In this document: piece by piece, positions 29,687 to 39,448 of the stretch | Layout: each line of letters begins with the position of its first letter | Numbering within the stretch: the first letter of the stretch is position 1 | Assembly (NCBI GenBank): GCA_037178625.1 | Contig: CM074137.1 | Span: forward strand, 2,542,001 to 2,606,000 | Source of the DNA: Skeletonema tropicum | Lineage: Eukaryota; Bacillariophyta; Thalassiosirophyceae; Thalassiosirales; Thalassiosiraceae | Length of the DNA stretch: 64,000 bases | Reading direction: 5' to 3' | Translations under genes and position numbers: made by a program | Notes under the pieces: generated by a model | What the model was told of the DNA's origin: nothing | The model's input: the letters and a program-made list of their open reading frames with translations, nothing else | Databases searched by the model: none

Positions 29687-31651
29687 ATGACAACATTGCC
29701 CTCATCCTGGCGGATAAGATCATTATCTTCTCTTTGTTTCGTCTTTTTTGCGGCTGTATACCTGTTATCTACGCTTGTTCTAGTGCGACGTATTCATACC
29801 GACGTGCCTACCAATCTTCGAGACGGGGCCGACTGTGGAGTTGCATGCACCTTAAGTGGTTTCCAAGGAGCACCAAAAGTGCTGTCGTCGCGAGAAAAAA
29901 ACTCGAACACTACTGCTGTCTTGTTTCGAGATTTTGTGGGCTCACCTGAAGAGCATAACACAACCGTGGATGGCCTGCCAATCCCTGGGCCATTTTACCA
30001 AGACAAACTTTATCTAGTCGGGGCGCGTCTGACAACATCGTTCGACAATGATAACGTTCATGCGACGCTTTTTTTAATGCCAGGCGATTTTTGGAGACGG
30101 AAGAGGGATGATGAGATAAGATGCCAGATCAATGCATTGAACAACGGAGACAATGGTACCTTGTTACCACACAATAAGGTCATTTCAACATTGAAGTTCT
30201 ACGTTGAAGTGAAGGGATGCCTGACTTGCGGTGGACCCATAGCAATGGAATACATTCCTGCGATTCACGGTGATGTTAATGTGGTAAACGTTACGATGAT
30301 CTGGACGGCTGATCTCAGTCCTTTTGTGAAGCGTACACATCTATCTCGAGTCCTCAAAGAAAAGCAAACAAAGCGCATTGGAACCAGTGGTAGCACGGAA
30401 AAAGAAAAGGCCATTCGTCTCTCATTCTCGCTTGAAGCCGACGACAAGAGCAGAATATTGGGATATTTCCAGCTTGCTCCTGGCAAACGATTGACACATT
30501 TGGCAACAGTGGACATTCCTTTGTCAACAGGAGTGGTAGGTCATGGGGGTCCACAAATACGCTCGGCCTCCTCGAATGCCACAAAGAGAGAAACACTATC
30601 GAATAAATTGATATCTCCTTCGTTGATTGCACATAAACCAGTGGAAGTTTCTCTCTGTGTTTTAGTATATGGTGAAGAAACAACAAGACACCTTCCTGAG
30701 TTTGTTCTTCATCACTTAAATTTGGGGTTTGAACATATTGTAGTTGGGGTTCTCCAAACTCATCTCGGCTCAGACGCAATTCAAAAAGCGCAGTCAGTCC
30801 TATCACCATTTTTGCAGCAAGGAACGGTCGTCTTAGCAGGAATGGGTCTGGGATCAGCACCCGATTTGTCGTGTGATATAACCATCGAACAGACTCATTT
30901 TTATAACTCCTGCTTGTATCATAGCAAGGGATTGGCAAAGTACATGGGGGTGTGGGATGTGGACGAATATTGGCTACCACCCCTCACCACAGAAGAATGG
31001 CTACTCCCTGGCAAAAATATGAATGGTCGGATGCCGGACGCCATTGCGTCACTCAACCGCCAGCTTGGACAAGACCATTGGAAAAACAGCTATTATTCCA
31101 AAGTACCAAGTATTCTCACTGTGATGGAGTCAATTCAAGCGTATCAAAATCTTAATCATTGCGGTGAAGATTGGTGTTTTCATGCGTTCCCTTCAAAGAC
31201 TGGGTTTAGAAGAAGGATCAAACTTAAGAACGGAACGGATGTGCTTGTAGATGGTAACAGAAGAACATTTACCATCCACGGTGACTTTGAACGTCGAGAA
31301 GAGGAAGTTGATTGGGAATGGTCCAAGTCTGTGACGCGCACTAAGAGCGCTCACATTGCAGGTATCCATATGAGTGGATCTTGCCGCTGGCCGAGCCGTT
31401 CTCTCGATCTATTTGTAAATCATTGGGACGTGACATGGAATGATGAACCCTATGGCGATGCAAGGTATTTGGAGCAGTGTCGTAACTTGAGGATTGAGGG
31501 ATTTGGACTCATTCATCACTTCTATTCCTTGAACCGCTTGAGACCGTACGACACCAGTGACTACGACGAAGAGTTACCTTTAGATGAGTATGCTGAGCAT
31601 TTTTCCCCCACCGTCCAGAAGCAGCTTGAGCTCCTAAATGCCGGTATATAG
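29687..31651 (+). CDS. Type II membrane glycosyltransferase, GT92 family (DUF23-like)
   Basis: An intronless 654-aa frame. A short basic N-tail, then an anchor (LCFVFFAAVYLLSTLVLV, residues about 17-34), gives type II Golgi topology. After a long stem/lumenal region come the GT92 landmarks: VSLCVLVYGEETTRHLPEF, LHHLNLGFEHIVVGV, the metal/sugar-nucleotide motif WDVDEYW (DVD at 424-426) and HCGEDWCFHAFPSKTGFR. GT92 enzymes described so far transfer galactose to glycans, but the activity of algal members is not known to me. The Golgi-type anchor suggests glycan or glycolipid elongation. It is co-directional with the sulfotransferase gene 197 bp downstream. Confidence 0.85.
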   Translation: MTTLPSSWRIRSLSSLCFVFFAAVYLLSTLVLVRRIHTDVPTNLRDGADCGVACTLSGFQGAPKVLSSREKNSNTTAVLFRDFVGSPEEHNTTVDGLPIPGPFYQDKLYLVGARLTTSFDNDNVHATLFLMPGDFWRRKRDDEIRCQINALNNGDNGTLLPHNKVISTLKFYVEVKGCLTCGGPIAMEYIPAIHGDVNVVNVTMIWTADLSPFVKRTHLSRVLKEKQTKRIGTSGSTEKEKAIRLSFSLEADDKSRILGYFQLAPGKRLTHLATVDIPLSTGVVGHGGPQIRSASSNATKRETLSNKLISPSLIAHKPVEVSLCVLVYGEETTRHLPEFVLHHLNLGFEHIVVGVLQTHLGSDAIQKAQSVLSPFLQQGTVVLAGMGLGSAPDLSCDITIEQTHFYNSCLYHSKGLAKYMGVWDVDEYWLPPLTTEEWLLPGKNMNGRMPDAIASLNRQLGQDHWKNSYYSKVPSILTVMESIQAYQNLNHCGEDWCFHAFPSKTGFRRRIKLKNGTDVLVDGNRRTFTIHGDFERREEEVDWEWSKSVTRTKSAHIAGIHMSGSCRWPSRSLDLFVNHWDVTWNDEPYGDARYLEQCRNLRIEGFGLIHHFYSLNRLRPYDTSDYDEELPLDEYAEHFSPTVQKQLELLNAGI

Positions 31652-31848
31652 TGTAATAACCACAATAATTGTTCACGCCGTCATTTGCGGGCTGAGTGTT
31701 ACTGTATTGGCGCCACTTTTGCAATCAAACTCTATTAATTCCTACCTACGTTTGAACCGACTCTTTATGTCACTGCTTTCCTCTTCTTTTCCATTCTTCT
31801 TAAAGCTTATAGGAGTGGACCAAGAAGCGGTAGGAATAGATATTACTC

Positions 31849-32943
31849 ATGGCTGCCGATAAGAAAGAGGAGAATGACAGCGACATGAACCGCTGGCCTC
31901 ACTGGGGCACGAAGCCCTACAAGGTCATGCCACATATCTCCCCTGAATCCAAGCGTATCGGCGAGACCTACCGGCTTCGTCCAACTGATGTTGTCGTTCT
32001 TTCTTTCCCCAAAACGGGTACTACTTGGACACAGAATTGCTGCGAGCAGTTACGAACTCGGGCTGGTGGATATACCTTTGATGATATCACCATCCGGCAG
32101 CCATGGATAGAGTTTGCTCATGATCTCGGTCAAGATTTAGATGATGATCAGATTGCTAATCCGCGTATCTTTAAATCACATCAACTCTTATCGGCTATCA
32201 ATCCAGGGGGCAAGTACCTGTGTATAGTTCGTGATCCGGAAGCCACTTTGATGAGTTGGTTTGCATTTCAGAAGGCGAAGGGGAGACCTGGCTATGTTGA
32301 GTACGAAGATGCAAATGAATACATTGCCGGTAAGGGAGCAGATATTTTCAGTGGCGAATGCTGCTTTGGCATGAATATCTGGGAGATGTATGCAGAGATC
32401 TGGTCGGCAAGGAACGATCCATCTGTGCGGATATTAGTTTATGAAGCACTGGTAGCAGATGGACCTAAATATCTCAACCATTTGCCCATGATTGCTGACT
32501 TTTTAGGCATAGATGATGCAGATGACACTTTATTTTCAAAAGTTGCATTTTTGATATCTCGTGATCAAATGGTTCAGCATGTGGATGCATTTGATGACCA
32601 CTTCATCACTGAAAAAGGTAGAGAACTTGGACGTGCTTTGCGAATTATGGAGCCAGCTGCTAAAGTGAGAAGTGTAGATGGTAAAACGAAAGATGTTGCG
32701 CTTACGGCAAAGACAATTGAATGGATTGAGGATCGATGGTTAGAGAGGATGACTCCTCTGACAGGACATGCTAGTTATGACGAATTTGCAGCCGCCATTG
32801 TCGACTTGAGTGCTGTGGAGGAGGAGGTAGATGTAGTTGAGCAAGGAGTTAGAAAGAGTATATTGAGGAGAACATCTAGCGTCACTCTCGACAATATGCC
32901 TACGTTGCGTAGGAGAAGGGAAAGCTTAGCACCGCATGAATAA
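31849..32943 (+). CDS. Cytosolic-type sulfotransferase (PAPS-dependent)
   Basis: An intronless 364-aa frame. The 5'-phosphosulfate loop LSFPKTGTTW is at residues 51-60. The likely catalytic His lies in IFKSHQLL (His111). The 3'-phosphate site is CIVRDPEATLMSWF (Arg128, Ser136). This is the Sulfotransfer_1 family in its soluble SULT form, since no signal peptide or TM is present. SULTs transfer sulfate from PAPS to hydroxyls of sterols, fatty alcohols, phenols or amines. The C-terminal extension (about 320-364) is Arg/Ser-rich and not part of the usual fold (SULTs are about 290-300 aa). The next gene, 128 bp away and convergent, encodes the PAPS-making fusion enzyme, so donor supply and use are adjacent. 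Confidence 0.93.
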   Translation: MAADKKEENDSDMNRWPHWGTKPYKVMPHISPESKRIGETYRLRPTDVVVLSFPKTGTTWTQNCCEQLRTRAGGYTFDDITIRQPWIEFAHDLGQDLDDDQIANPRIFKSHQLLSAINPGGKYLCIVRDPEATLMSWFAFQKAKGRPGYVEYEDANEYIAGKGADIFSGECCFGMNIWEMYAEIWSARNDPSVRILVYEALVADGPKYLNHLPMIADFLGIDDADDTLFSKVAFLISRDQMVQHVDAFDDHFITEKGRELGRALRIMEPAAKVRSVDGKTKDVALTAKTIEWIEDRWLERMTPLTGHASYDEFAAAIVDLSAVEEEVDVVEQGVRKSILRRTSSVTLDNMPTLRRRRESLAPHE

Positions 32944-33071
32944 TAAGTAGTACGAGCTGCTTGAAGTATTTCTAGCTTATTCTAATCAATAATCTTTTCC
33001 TATTTTGCATTATTATGAAGGACGAGTATTCGTTTCTATCACACAAGTTTGCCCCTTTTCTTGTGTCTCTA

Positions 33072-36000
33072 TTAATCATCCCACGTTGCCAAGTTTGATC
33101 CAGTGCGGCTGCTACTACTTGAACCAGAACGACCTTTGCAACCTGCTGCATCAAGCCAGAAGCCGTGTCCATCGCTCACAAATCCACTTCCCTTCCCGCA
33201 GAGGTTCTTCCATCTGTTGTTTGTTTCGTGAATCAATTCGATAGCTTCATTTGTGCTTGTTGGATTTTCGCTGGCCAAGGCGTTCTCGGGCTTTCCATCT
33301 GAAGTCTTGTATCGTTTCAACCAATCCTTCAACTTTTCAACTGTTCCCGGTTTGACACGTTCCAGGTCTCCCATGCTGTGGATAGAACTAGCATCTGGGT
33401 CACTAAGAGCAATGCAAATGATCTTGTTGTCCATTTCTCCTTCGTCAATTAGTTCAAGATGGCCAAGAACACGACACGGGGTGATACTTCCCATTTCCAA
33501 TCGTTTCGAGCCAACTTCCATTACGTCAAGTGGGTCATTATCACCACCGTTGCCCAGTGAATCCTTGAGACTAGGATCCTCCCAAGTTTGTGGAATGTAA
33601 CCATAATTAAAGAATGTAGTTCCATAGGTGTAATAGCGAGGAGATCCGTCACTGTTGGAGTCCTGACCGATGGGATTACCTGGAAGTGTCTTTTGCAGTT
33701 CCATCTTGGCAGTCATATAGAGAGGAATTTCAGTTACGAGGTTGATGATATCATCACTCTGTCCTTCTGGTCTCAATGGGATATCATGCCAAAAGCTCTC
33801 GTATGTTGTATGTCCCAAACGGAATGAGCTAGTACCGAATTTACCTTCCGACTTTGTCTCGGAAGAAGCACCAGGATCGACCTGAGGACGAGACCAAGGA
33901 ATCCATCTTCCACTATCAATGTTTTTGTAATAATCAACAACAATATCCCAACCCTTTGGAACCATGAACCCACTTGGGACGCAGTTAGCACCGACAAGGT
34001 CTGTGGGGATATCCGTTTTACTGCAAGGAACAGCTCCATTTCTTGCGAGTAATCTCATCTTCGATCCAGAGATACTAATGAAATCATCCATTCGCGATTC
34101 ATCTGGTACTTTCATAACATTGTCCGTGATATCATACATAACCTTGACAAAACTGAGCATTTTCATACTTCCAATACCAGGTGAATTTTGAAGAACATAA
34201 CGCCCATGATCACCATCATATAAATCGTCATCTGGATGAGCCACTGCCAATTCAGAGCCCTTCATTCCAGCAGGATCACGTCCAACGACAAAGTAAGATG
34301 CACCAGCAGATCGACGAGATTTAGCATGGAATTGTACTTCGGTAGGTCCGGCGTATACCATGGGTGCAGGCCAAATAGCCATGACTGTTTTGGCTGGGTC
34401 GAGACCTCCAGGATGTTCAAGGCTGTGGTCGAAAGGAGAATGTTAGATCAAATCGACATGAACGTATACACAGTAACATTACAAACAGTTCCACTCACCC
34501 GGAATTCAACACTTCTTCATGTTGCTTTACCCGCACATCCAATGGAACATCATCTTCCTTGGTCCAACCACCCAAAGGACTCAACCAAAGCACAGGGTTC
34601 TTGTATCCTTCCTTCTTCAAGTTTTCACCGGCACTTCTCATCAAATAAGCATGACCCGCATGAGTCGGATTACGAGTCTGGAAAGCATAAACAGTATCAG
34701 CACCCTTTTCACGGAATTCATCCATGAGTTCACGTGTTGTTTTACGCCACTTATCCAATCCGTCATTGTATTTGATACGATCCAACAATTCAACTTCACC
34801 ACCGATCAAATAATCTCCACCCTTGTAAATTTCTTTAATGTAGGGGTGGCCCATATCAATCACACCAAACATACGTGTGGCAATCTCTTCCTTCCGATTG
34901 GGATAAATTTCTGGATTGCGCAATATAGCCACAATGTTCCCCATTTGCGTAGTCAACGCCACAGCACCGTGTGGAGAATTTTCAATCGCCGCCTTGGTGT
35001 ACTCTGTACAACTCAAGGTAATGGGAACACTCATCGATACACGATCGGGGGCTCGGAATTCATTGAACTTTTCAAAGTTGGTAGTACTCGTGTGTGCATC
35101 CTTATTATTCGTCAAATTGAACGGATCGACCAAAATGGAATTGAAATGAAGCACTTCCAACAAAGTCCCCTCCCTCATGAATCCCTTCAAGGGGGAAGCC
35201 CATCCTTCACCAATCACTTGCAACCAGTTCAAATCCAAATCACTAATGAGAACCTTTGGCAAAGTCTCTGCCTCAGCCATTCGCTCCTCCCTCAAATGAG
35301 CCGGAACATGCAAATCAATCTCCTCATCCCCATCCGGATTGGGCAATCCCGGCGGTGTCAACTTGGGCGCACCCTCCAAAATCCCATCCATTTCCAACCG
35401 ACGGAACAAAATATCCGCACTCTGTTCAATTTCCAACTCGTGCGTTTTCAATGTAATCTCCGGATGCAAGGGTGGCTCATACGGGTCATCAATACAAGTA
35501 AAGTGTTTCAATTCTCCACTCTCCACACGAGCATACTGTCCCTTTGGATCACGCTTCTTCAACTCATCGACGGGAACATCCAAAAAGATTTCATAAAAGG
35601 GAATACCCTGCTCTTCATGTCGCTTTCGTACTGCATCTCGATCACCACGGTAGGGACTAATCAACCCCACAAGCGTAATGACTCCACTATCTGCAAACAA
35701 TGTGGCAATCTCCCCAGTACGCCGAACCGATTCAGCTCGATCCGCCTCACTGAAAGTCAAATCGCGATTGATCCCCGTCCTCAAATTATCCCCATCCAAT
35801 CGATAGACATGCTTCCCGTAAGCCTTGACCAAACGATCTTCCAATGCGGTGGCAATGGTAGTCTTTCCTGCGCCAGAACATCCCGTCATCCAGAGTGTTG
35901 CACCCTTCTGCTTGAGTGCAGCGTAACGTGTAGACGAGGGGAGGTGACAAGCAGATTGAGATTCTCCATCAGACGCAGCGGCACATTCGATAATGTGTGG

Positions 36001-36606
36001 TGGGGTGGCGTCAAGGGCAGCTTTGCGGAGTTCACCAATGTTGCAGTTGCAGTCGGCAGAAGAAGAAGAAGTGGTGGTAGAAAAAGATGCAGTGGTAGCG
36101 GTGGACGAAGAAGAAGACTCCGGAACAGACGGTTTGGCAATTTGAATCACTGGTCCACCATCCGAAATATTATTATCTGCGCCATTCTTCTCCTCCCTAT
36201 TCGCCGAAGGAACCACCTGAATGACTGGAGCAGTCCCCTCTGGCACACTATTGACTTGTGGTGCAGGCACAGCTGGAGTCACAGTCGCTGGTTGACCAGG
36301 CTGAGCGGGACTTCGACTTAATACAAAGGCGATTGCCACGAGGACACACATACCGACGAACATGGGCATGCGTTCATTGACTTTGGCGGCGCGTTCGGCT
36401 TCGGCGGCGGCGGCATGGTGGGAGAAGCGACCTCGCCGCTCTTCATCCTACATGACGTTCGGTTGTGCAGTTTGGTTGATATAGATAGGAAATGAAGCAA
36501 ATGAAATTATTTGACGAATCATCAGTCAGAAAGATATGATAAATGAAGTAATAGCTGCTGAAAGTATACTTACCACTGAGAGGGGGGCATAGGCATATCT
36601 CGCCAT
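33072..36606 (-). CDS. APS kinase - ATP sulfurylase - inorganic pyrophosphatase fusion, membrane-anchored
   Basis: Three exons: 36606-36574, 36447-34499 and 34422-33072, with 126- and 76-bp GT-AG introns, give 1110 aa. Exon 1 encodes only MARYAYAPLSV; its join to DEERRGRFSHHAA keeps frame. A TM span follows at about residues 40-56 (FVGMCVLVAIAFVL), then a Pro/Ser-rich linker. The APS kinase domain (P-loop GCSGAGKTT at about 200-208, LDGDNLRTGIN) precedes the ATP sulfurylase (QTRNPTHAGH with the QxRN/HxGH sites). The second splice restores HEEVLNSGLEHPGGLDPAKT, leading into ATPS motif VVGRDPAGM. The C-terminal family I pyrophosphatase shows GDNDPLDVMEVG. The enzyme makes PAPS from sulfate and ATP, and hydrolysing PPi pulls the reaction. 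This triple fusion is known in heterokont algae. The anchor implies membrane tethering. Confidence 0.93.
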
Positions 36607-36915
36607 GGTTATTGAAATTGCCGACGATGAAATAAAATGATGCAAATTATGCACAAAAAGAAGGGGGCTGGTCACGATTTGTGGCTTTTGCGTTTTGCTC
36701 GGTCATTTGTCGATTTCAAATAAACGTAGGAATTAGTACACTTCAGGTCATCCCATATTCATATGCAGGGCATGCCAAGGACTGAAGAACATACCCTATG
36801 CAGCCCATGGGTGTCGCATCTCAGATATCCTTCTCGGTTTTCAACAACGCCATTCACAGGACTCCTATACTTTTACTCCCATCTTTTACGTGTTCGTGCC
36901 TTTCTCTCGAGAGAG

Positions 36916-37302
36916 TCAGGCCCAATCGGGCATCGCCTTACGCACCCACCATGAAACTTTGATTGACTGCATTGTTGCTTTTGCCAGCATACTAGATAGA
37001 GCTTTACATTGATATCTACTGCATAAATTTTTTAATGTCGTCTCTACCTTAACTCGTTCATCATCGGGCACACTTTTCTTTCTCGCTTGATGGCTGTTCA
37101 AAGTGAGCTTGTACTTTGAGATGCGGTTGTCGATATCATCATCATGTTGTTCTTGTTGTTTTTGTCGAGTATGATTTTGTGACCCCAGTGGTGACGCCAA
37201 AAGGGTAGTGAAGCGATGAAGCAACACTGCTTGAATTCCGAGCCAGGTCACTATGCAGATTATTGATAGTAACAGAAACGTTTTACGCCGCCAGCGGAGC
37301 AT
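36916..37302 (-). CDS. Possible small single-pass membrane protein
   Basis: 128 aa from the ATG at 37302. The frame is open upstream to 37431 but without another ATG. MLRWRRKTFLLLSIICIVTWLGIQAVLL is a convincing positive-inside membrane anchor and is followed by a charged region (KQQEQHDDDIDNRISKYK). I recognise no family. It may be the first exon of a longer Golgi-type protein, or a remnant, since nothing recognisable follows downstream before 36.6 kb. Confidence 0.3.
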   Translation of the reverse strand: MLRWRRKTFLLLSIICIVTWLGIQAVLLHRFTTLLASPLGSQNHTRQKQQEQHDDDIDNRISKYKLTLNSHQARKKSVPDDERVKVETTLKNLCSRYQCKALSSMLAKATMQSIKVSWWVRKAMPDWA

Positions 37303-38209
37303 GCCGCTATCCTCTCCTGTTTGTCGCCGCTGCTCTTCGTGTTGCAAGGCGCGGGTCCACACTATTACGCTATTTCTCCTTTCTCCTGGGTTGGGCTGGG
37401 CTGGGCTTTGCTTTGCGCGTCTCGAATCCACTAGGAATTAGTACTTATGTATGCGGAATTCCATCAACCAGACGGGGATCATCCCCGCATCTTCAAATAT
37501 TAATTCCTACGTCAAATTTGGTAGCCACGGCTCTTCTCTCTTTCCAGCTTGTGCTCTTTTTGAGATAGTATAGAAGCTCATTAGCACTGTGAAGATGGAT
37601 TGCGTATCTGTTGAAGCGATGCCACAGCCTCGTAGCTGATCTGAGAGGTCCAATTGGGGCTGGCCCGCAGCACGACAATCCACCATATCGTATCTATCGT
37701 CGTCGATATGCGCAAGAGCAGCTTCTAGTGGCTCATTACACTTTGTGATGATAGTGTAGAAGCATCAAGCACCAAATCGTATCAAACATTGTCACTATAG
37801 ATATCAAGACGTCAGTCGCGGAGGGTGGGCGGCGCTCCCTGAATCCATCCATTGGAAATTATCTTCTCCAGGCAACTTGGGTACCGGGATGAACGCAGCT
37901 ATAGCATGAGTATGCTAGAGTGTTCATTCTAGATAGTCTAATTGCTATGGGCGAATATTTTCATGGCATAGAAGTAGCTTGACTTGGCTGGAGTGGTTTG
38001 ACGATCATGGTTGTGGTTTGGCTCAGGCCGAACCACAACCGTTTCCCCGCCATAATCAGTCCCGCCACTGGATATTATTTGTCCAATGTATGTCCAACGA
38101 CATGTAGACAGCTGCAGACTGCTTGAGACTGCTGCGCGACCAGCTGCCAACGACAAGATTCCCTTGCTACTTGCGGAGTCATTGTCCTATTGTGGCTAAC
38201 CATTTCACC
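37303..38209. other. Intergenic region with one strong hairpin
   Basis: No supported gene in about 0.9 kb. At 38009-38040 the sequence GGTTGTGGTTTG, an 8-base loop, then CGAACCACAACC can form a 12-bp stem with one G-U pair. It lies about 170 bp upstream of the RING-Sel1-MYND start. It could act in the transcript leader or be a small transposon remnant. Confidence 0.4.
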
Positions 38210-39448
38210 ATGGCCGACAAGTCGGAGCAGCAGCTGCGGGAAAAGATTGCTTCACAGAAGGCTGCACTTGCTGAACTTCCCTCACTGAAAAGTATAGTTG
38301 ATGAGACTGGTCTCACATCGTCAGAGACCAAGGCAGGGGCACAACAAATCAAAGAGCTGTCGGATAATGAAGTGGAGCTGGAGCTGCTCCTCGAATCTAG
38401 GCGGGTAGAGGCTGTTATCAGTCTTCAGGATGAGCTGCATCCTCCTGAAAACCCTGAGGATTGCCCTATATGTCTTGAAACAATCAAACACGTGAATAGC
38501 AGGACAACAAGGCGATTTTTCTGCTGCGGTGGTTGGTTGTGCCTGCAGTGCTTCGAGGAGCGTGAAGCCAACTTTGAGAAAGAAAGGTTTGATAAGTTGT
38601 TCTCTAACAGATGTCCTCTTTGTCGGGAGAAATTTTACACCAACCAGGAAGCCGGAGCCAGGGTGTTAGAGCATTCTAACAAGGGTAAGGCGTGGGCGCA
38701 GGTTATGATTGGGGCATGGTGCTTGGATGCGCCGCATGCAAAAAAGTTCAGCCTTTCTCTCGATGAAAAGGAGAGTTTGAAATTGATAGAACAAGCCGCA
38801 GATCAAGGTGACCCACAAGCTCTATATATATTGTCGGGTTGTGTTGATGAAGAAACGAGCAAAATGCAATATTTGAAAAGGGCTGCAGATCTTGGATACC
38901 CAGATGCACAGCACGAACTGGCTTTATCTTGCAGTATGAAACATGACGAAGAGAAATATCTTCATTACATCACACTCGCAGCAAGTCAGGGCTATGGTAT
39001 TTCGTGCGGTTTTTTGGGATATTTGTTTCTCCATAATGAATGTGGTCTGACGCAATCTTTTGTCCTTACGAAGCATTACGCTGGAAAAAATTTAGAAAGA
39101 GATAATATGTCTGCCTGCAACTTCTCAACTGCATCATACTTCTTAGGAAATGATCGTTATGAAGGGATTGTGGACATTCCTGGTCATAGCCCCATCCCAA
39201 CGTTTTTGTTCTGGGGACGCAGAGCGGTGGAGGGAAGTTTGCCAGTGAAAGCGAAAGATATTATGATAAAGAAGATGTCAAAGGTGGAGGAGCAGGCAAA
39301 GAGTCACTGCGCAAATTGCAGAAAAGAGACAGGATGCCTTTCATTCAAGCGATGTGTGAGGTGTTTAGGAGCTTGGTACTGTGGAAAGGAATGCCAAATC
39401 CAACACTGGAAGGCTGGACACAAGGTAGACTGTGTCAAGAGGAAATGA
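38210..39448 (+). CDS. RING-like / Sel1-repeat / MYND protein (permuted domain order)
   Basis: 412 aa from the ATG at 38210 (MADKSEQQLREKIASQ). The frame extends upstream only to non-ATG codons. After a helical N-terminus there is a RING-like module (CPICLETIKHV...FFCCGGWLCLQCF...CPLCREKF, residues about 85-145). Sel1-like repeats follow (HSNKGKAWAQVMIGAWCL, AADQGDPQALYILSGC, AADLGYPDAQHELALS, AASQGYGISCGFLGYLF). A C-terminal MYND finger (CANCRKETGCLSFKRC, LGAWYCGKECQIQHWK) closes the protein. The pair at 16.7 and 19.3 kb carries the same modules with MYND first. It is likely a protein-interaction or ubiquitin-related adaptor with no known partner. Confidence 0.85.
   Translation: MADKSEQQLREKIASQKAALAELPSLKSIVDETGLTSSETKAGAQQIKELSDNEVELELLLESRRVEAVISLQDELHPPENPEDCPICLETIKHVNSRTTRRFFCCGGWLCLQCFEEREANFEKERFDKLFSNRCPLCREKFYTNQEAGARVLEHSNKGKAWAQVMIGAWCLDAPHAKKFSLSLDEKESLKLIEQAADQGDPQALYILSGCVDEETSKMQYLKRAADLGYPDAQHELALSCSMKHDEEKYLHYITLAASQGYGISCGFLGYLFLHNECGLTQSFVLTKHYAGKNLERDNMSACNFSTASYFLGNDRYEGIVDIPGHSPIPTFLFWGRRAVEGSLPVKAKDIMIKKMSKVEEQAKSHCANCRKETGCLSFKRCVRCLGAWYCGKECQIQHWKAGHKVDCVKRK

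Noticed and set aside
34519..36321. 600-codon open frame on the plus strand opposite the PAPS-synthesis fusion
   Set aside because: It runs antisense to a strongly supported enzyme, has no recognisable motif, and its composition is what the reverse complement of a coding sequence gives.
20471..36606. Idea that this is the domoic-acid (dab) cluster
   Set aside because: It has a P450 but no terpene-cyclase-like N-prenyltransferase or kainoid synthase dioxygenase, and the remaining genes point to lipid sulfation instead.
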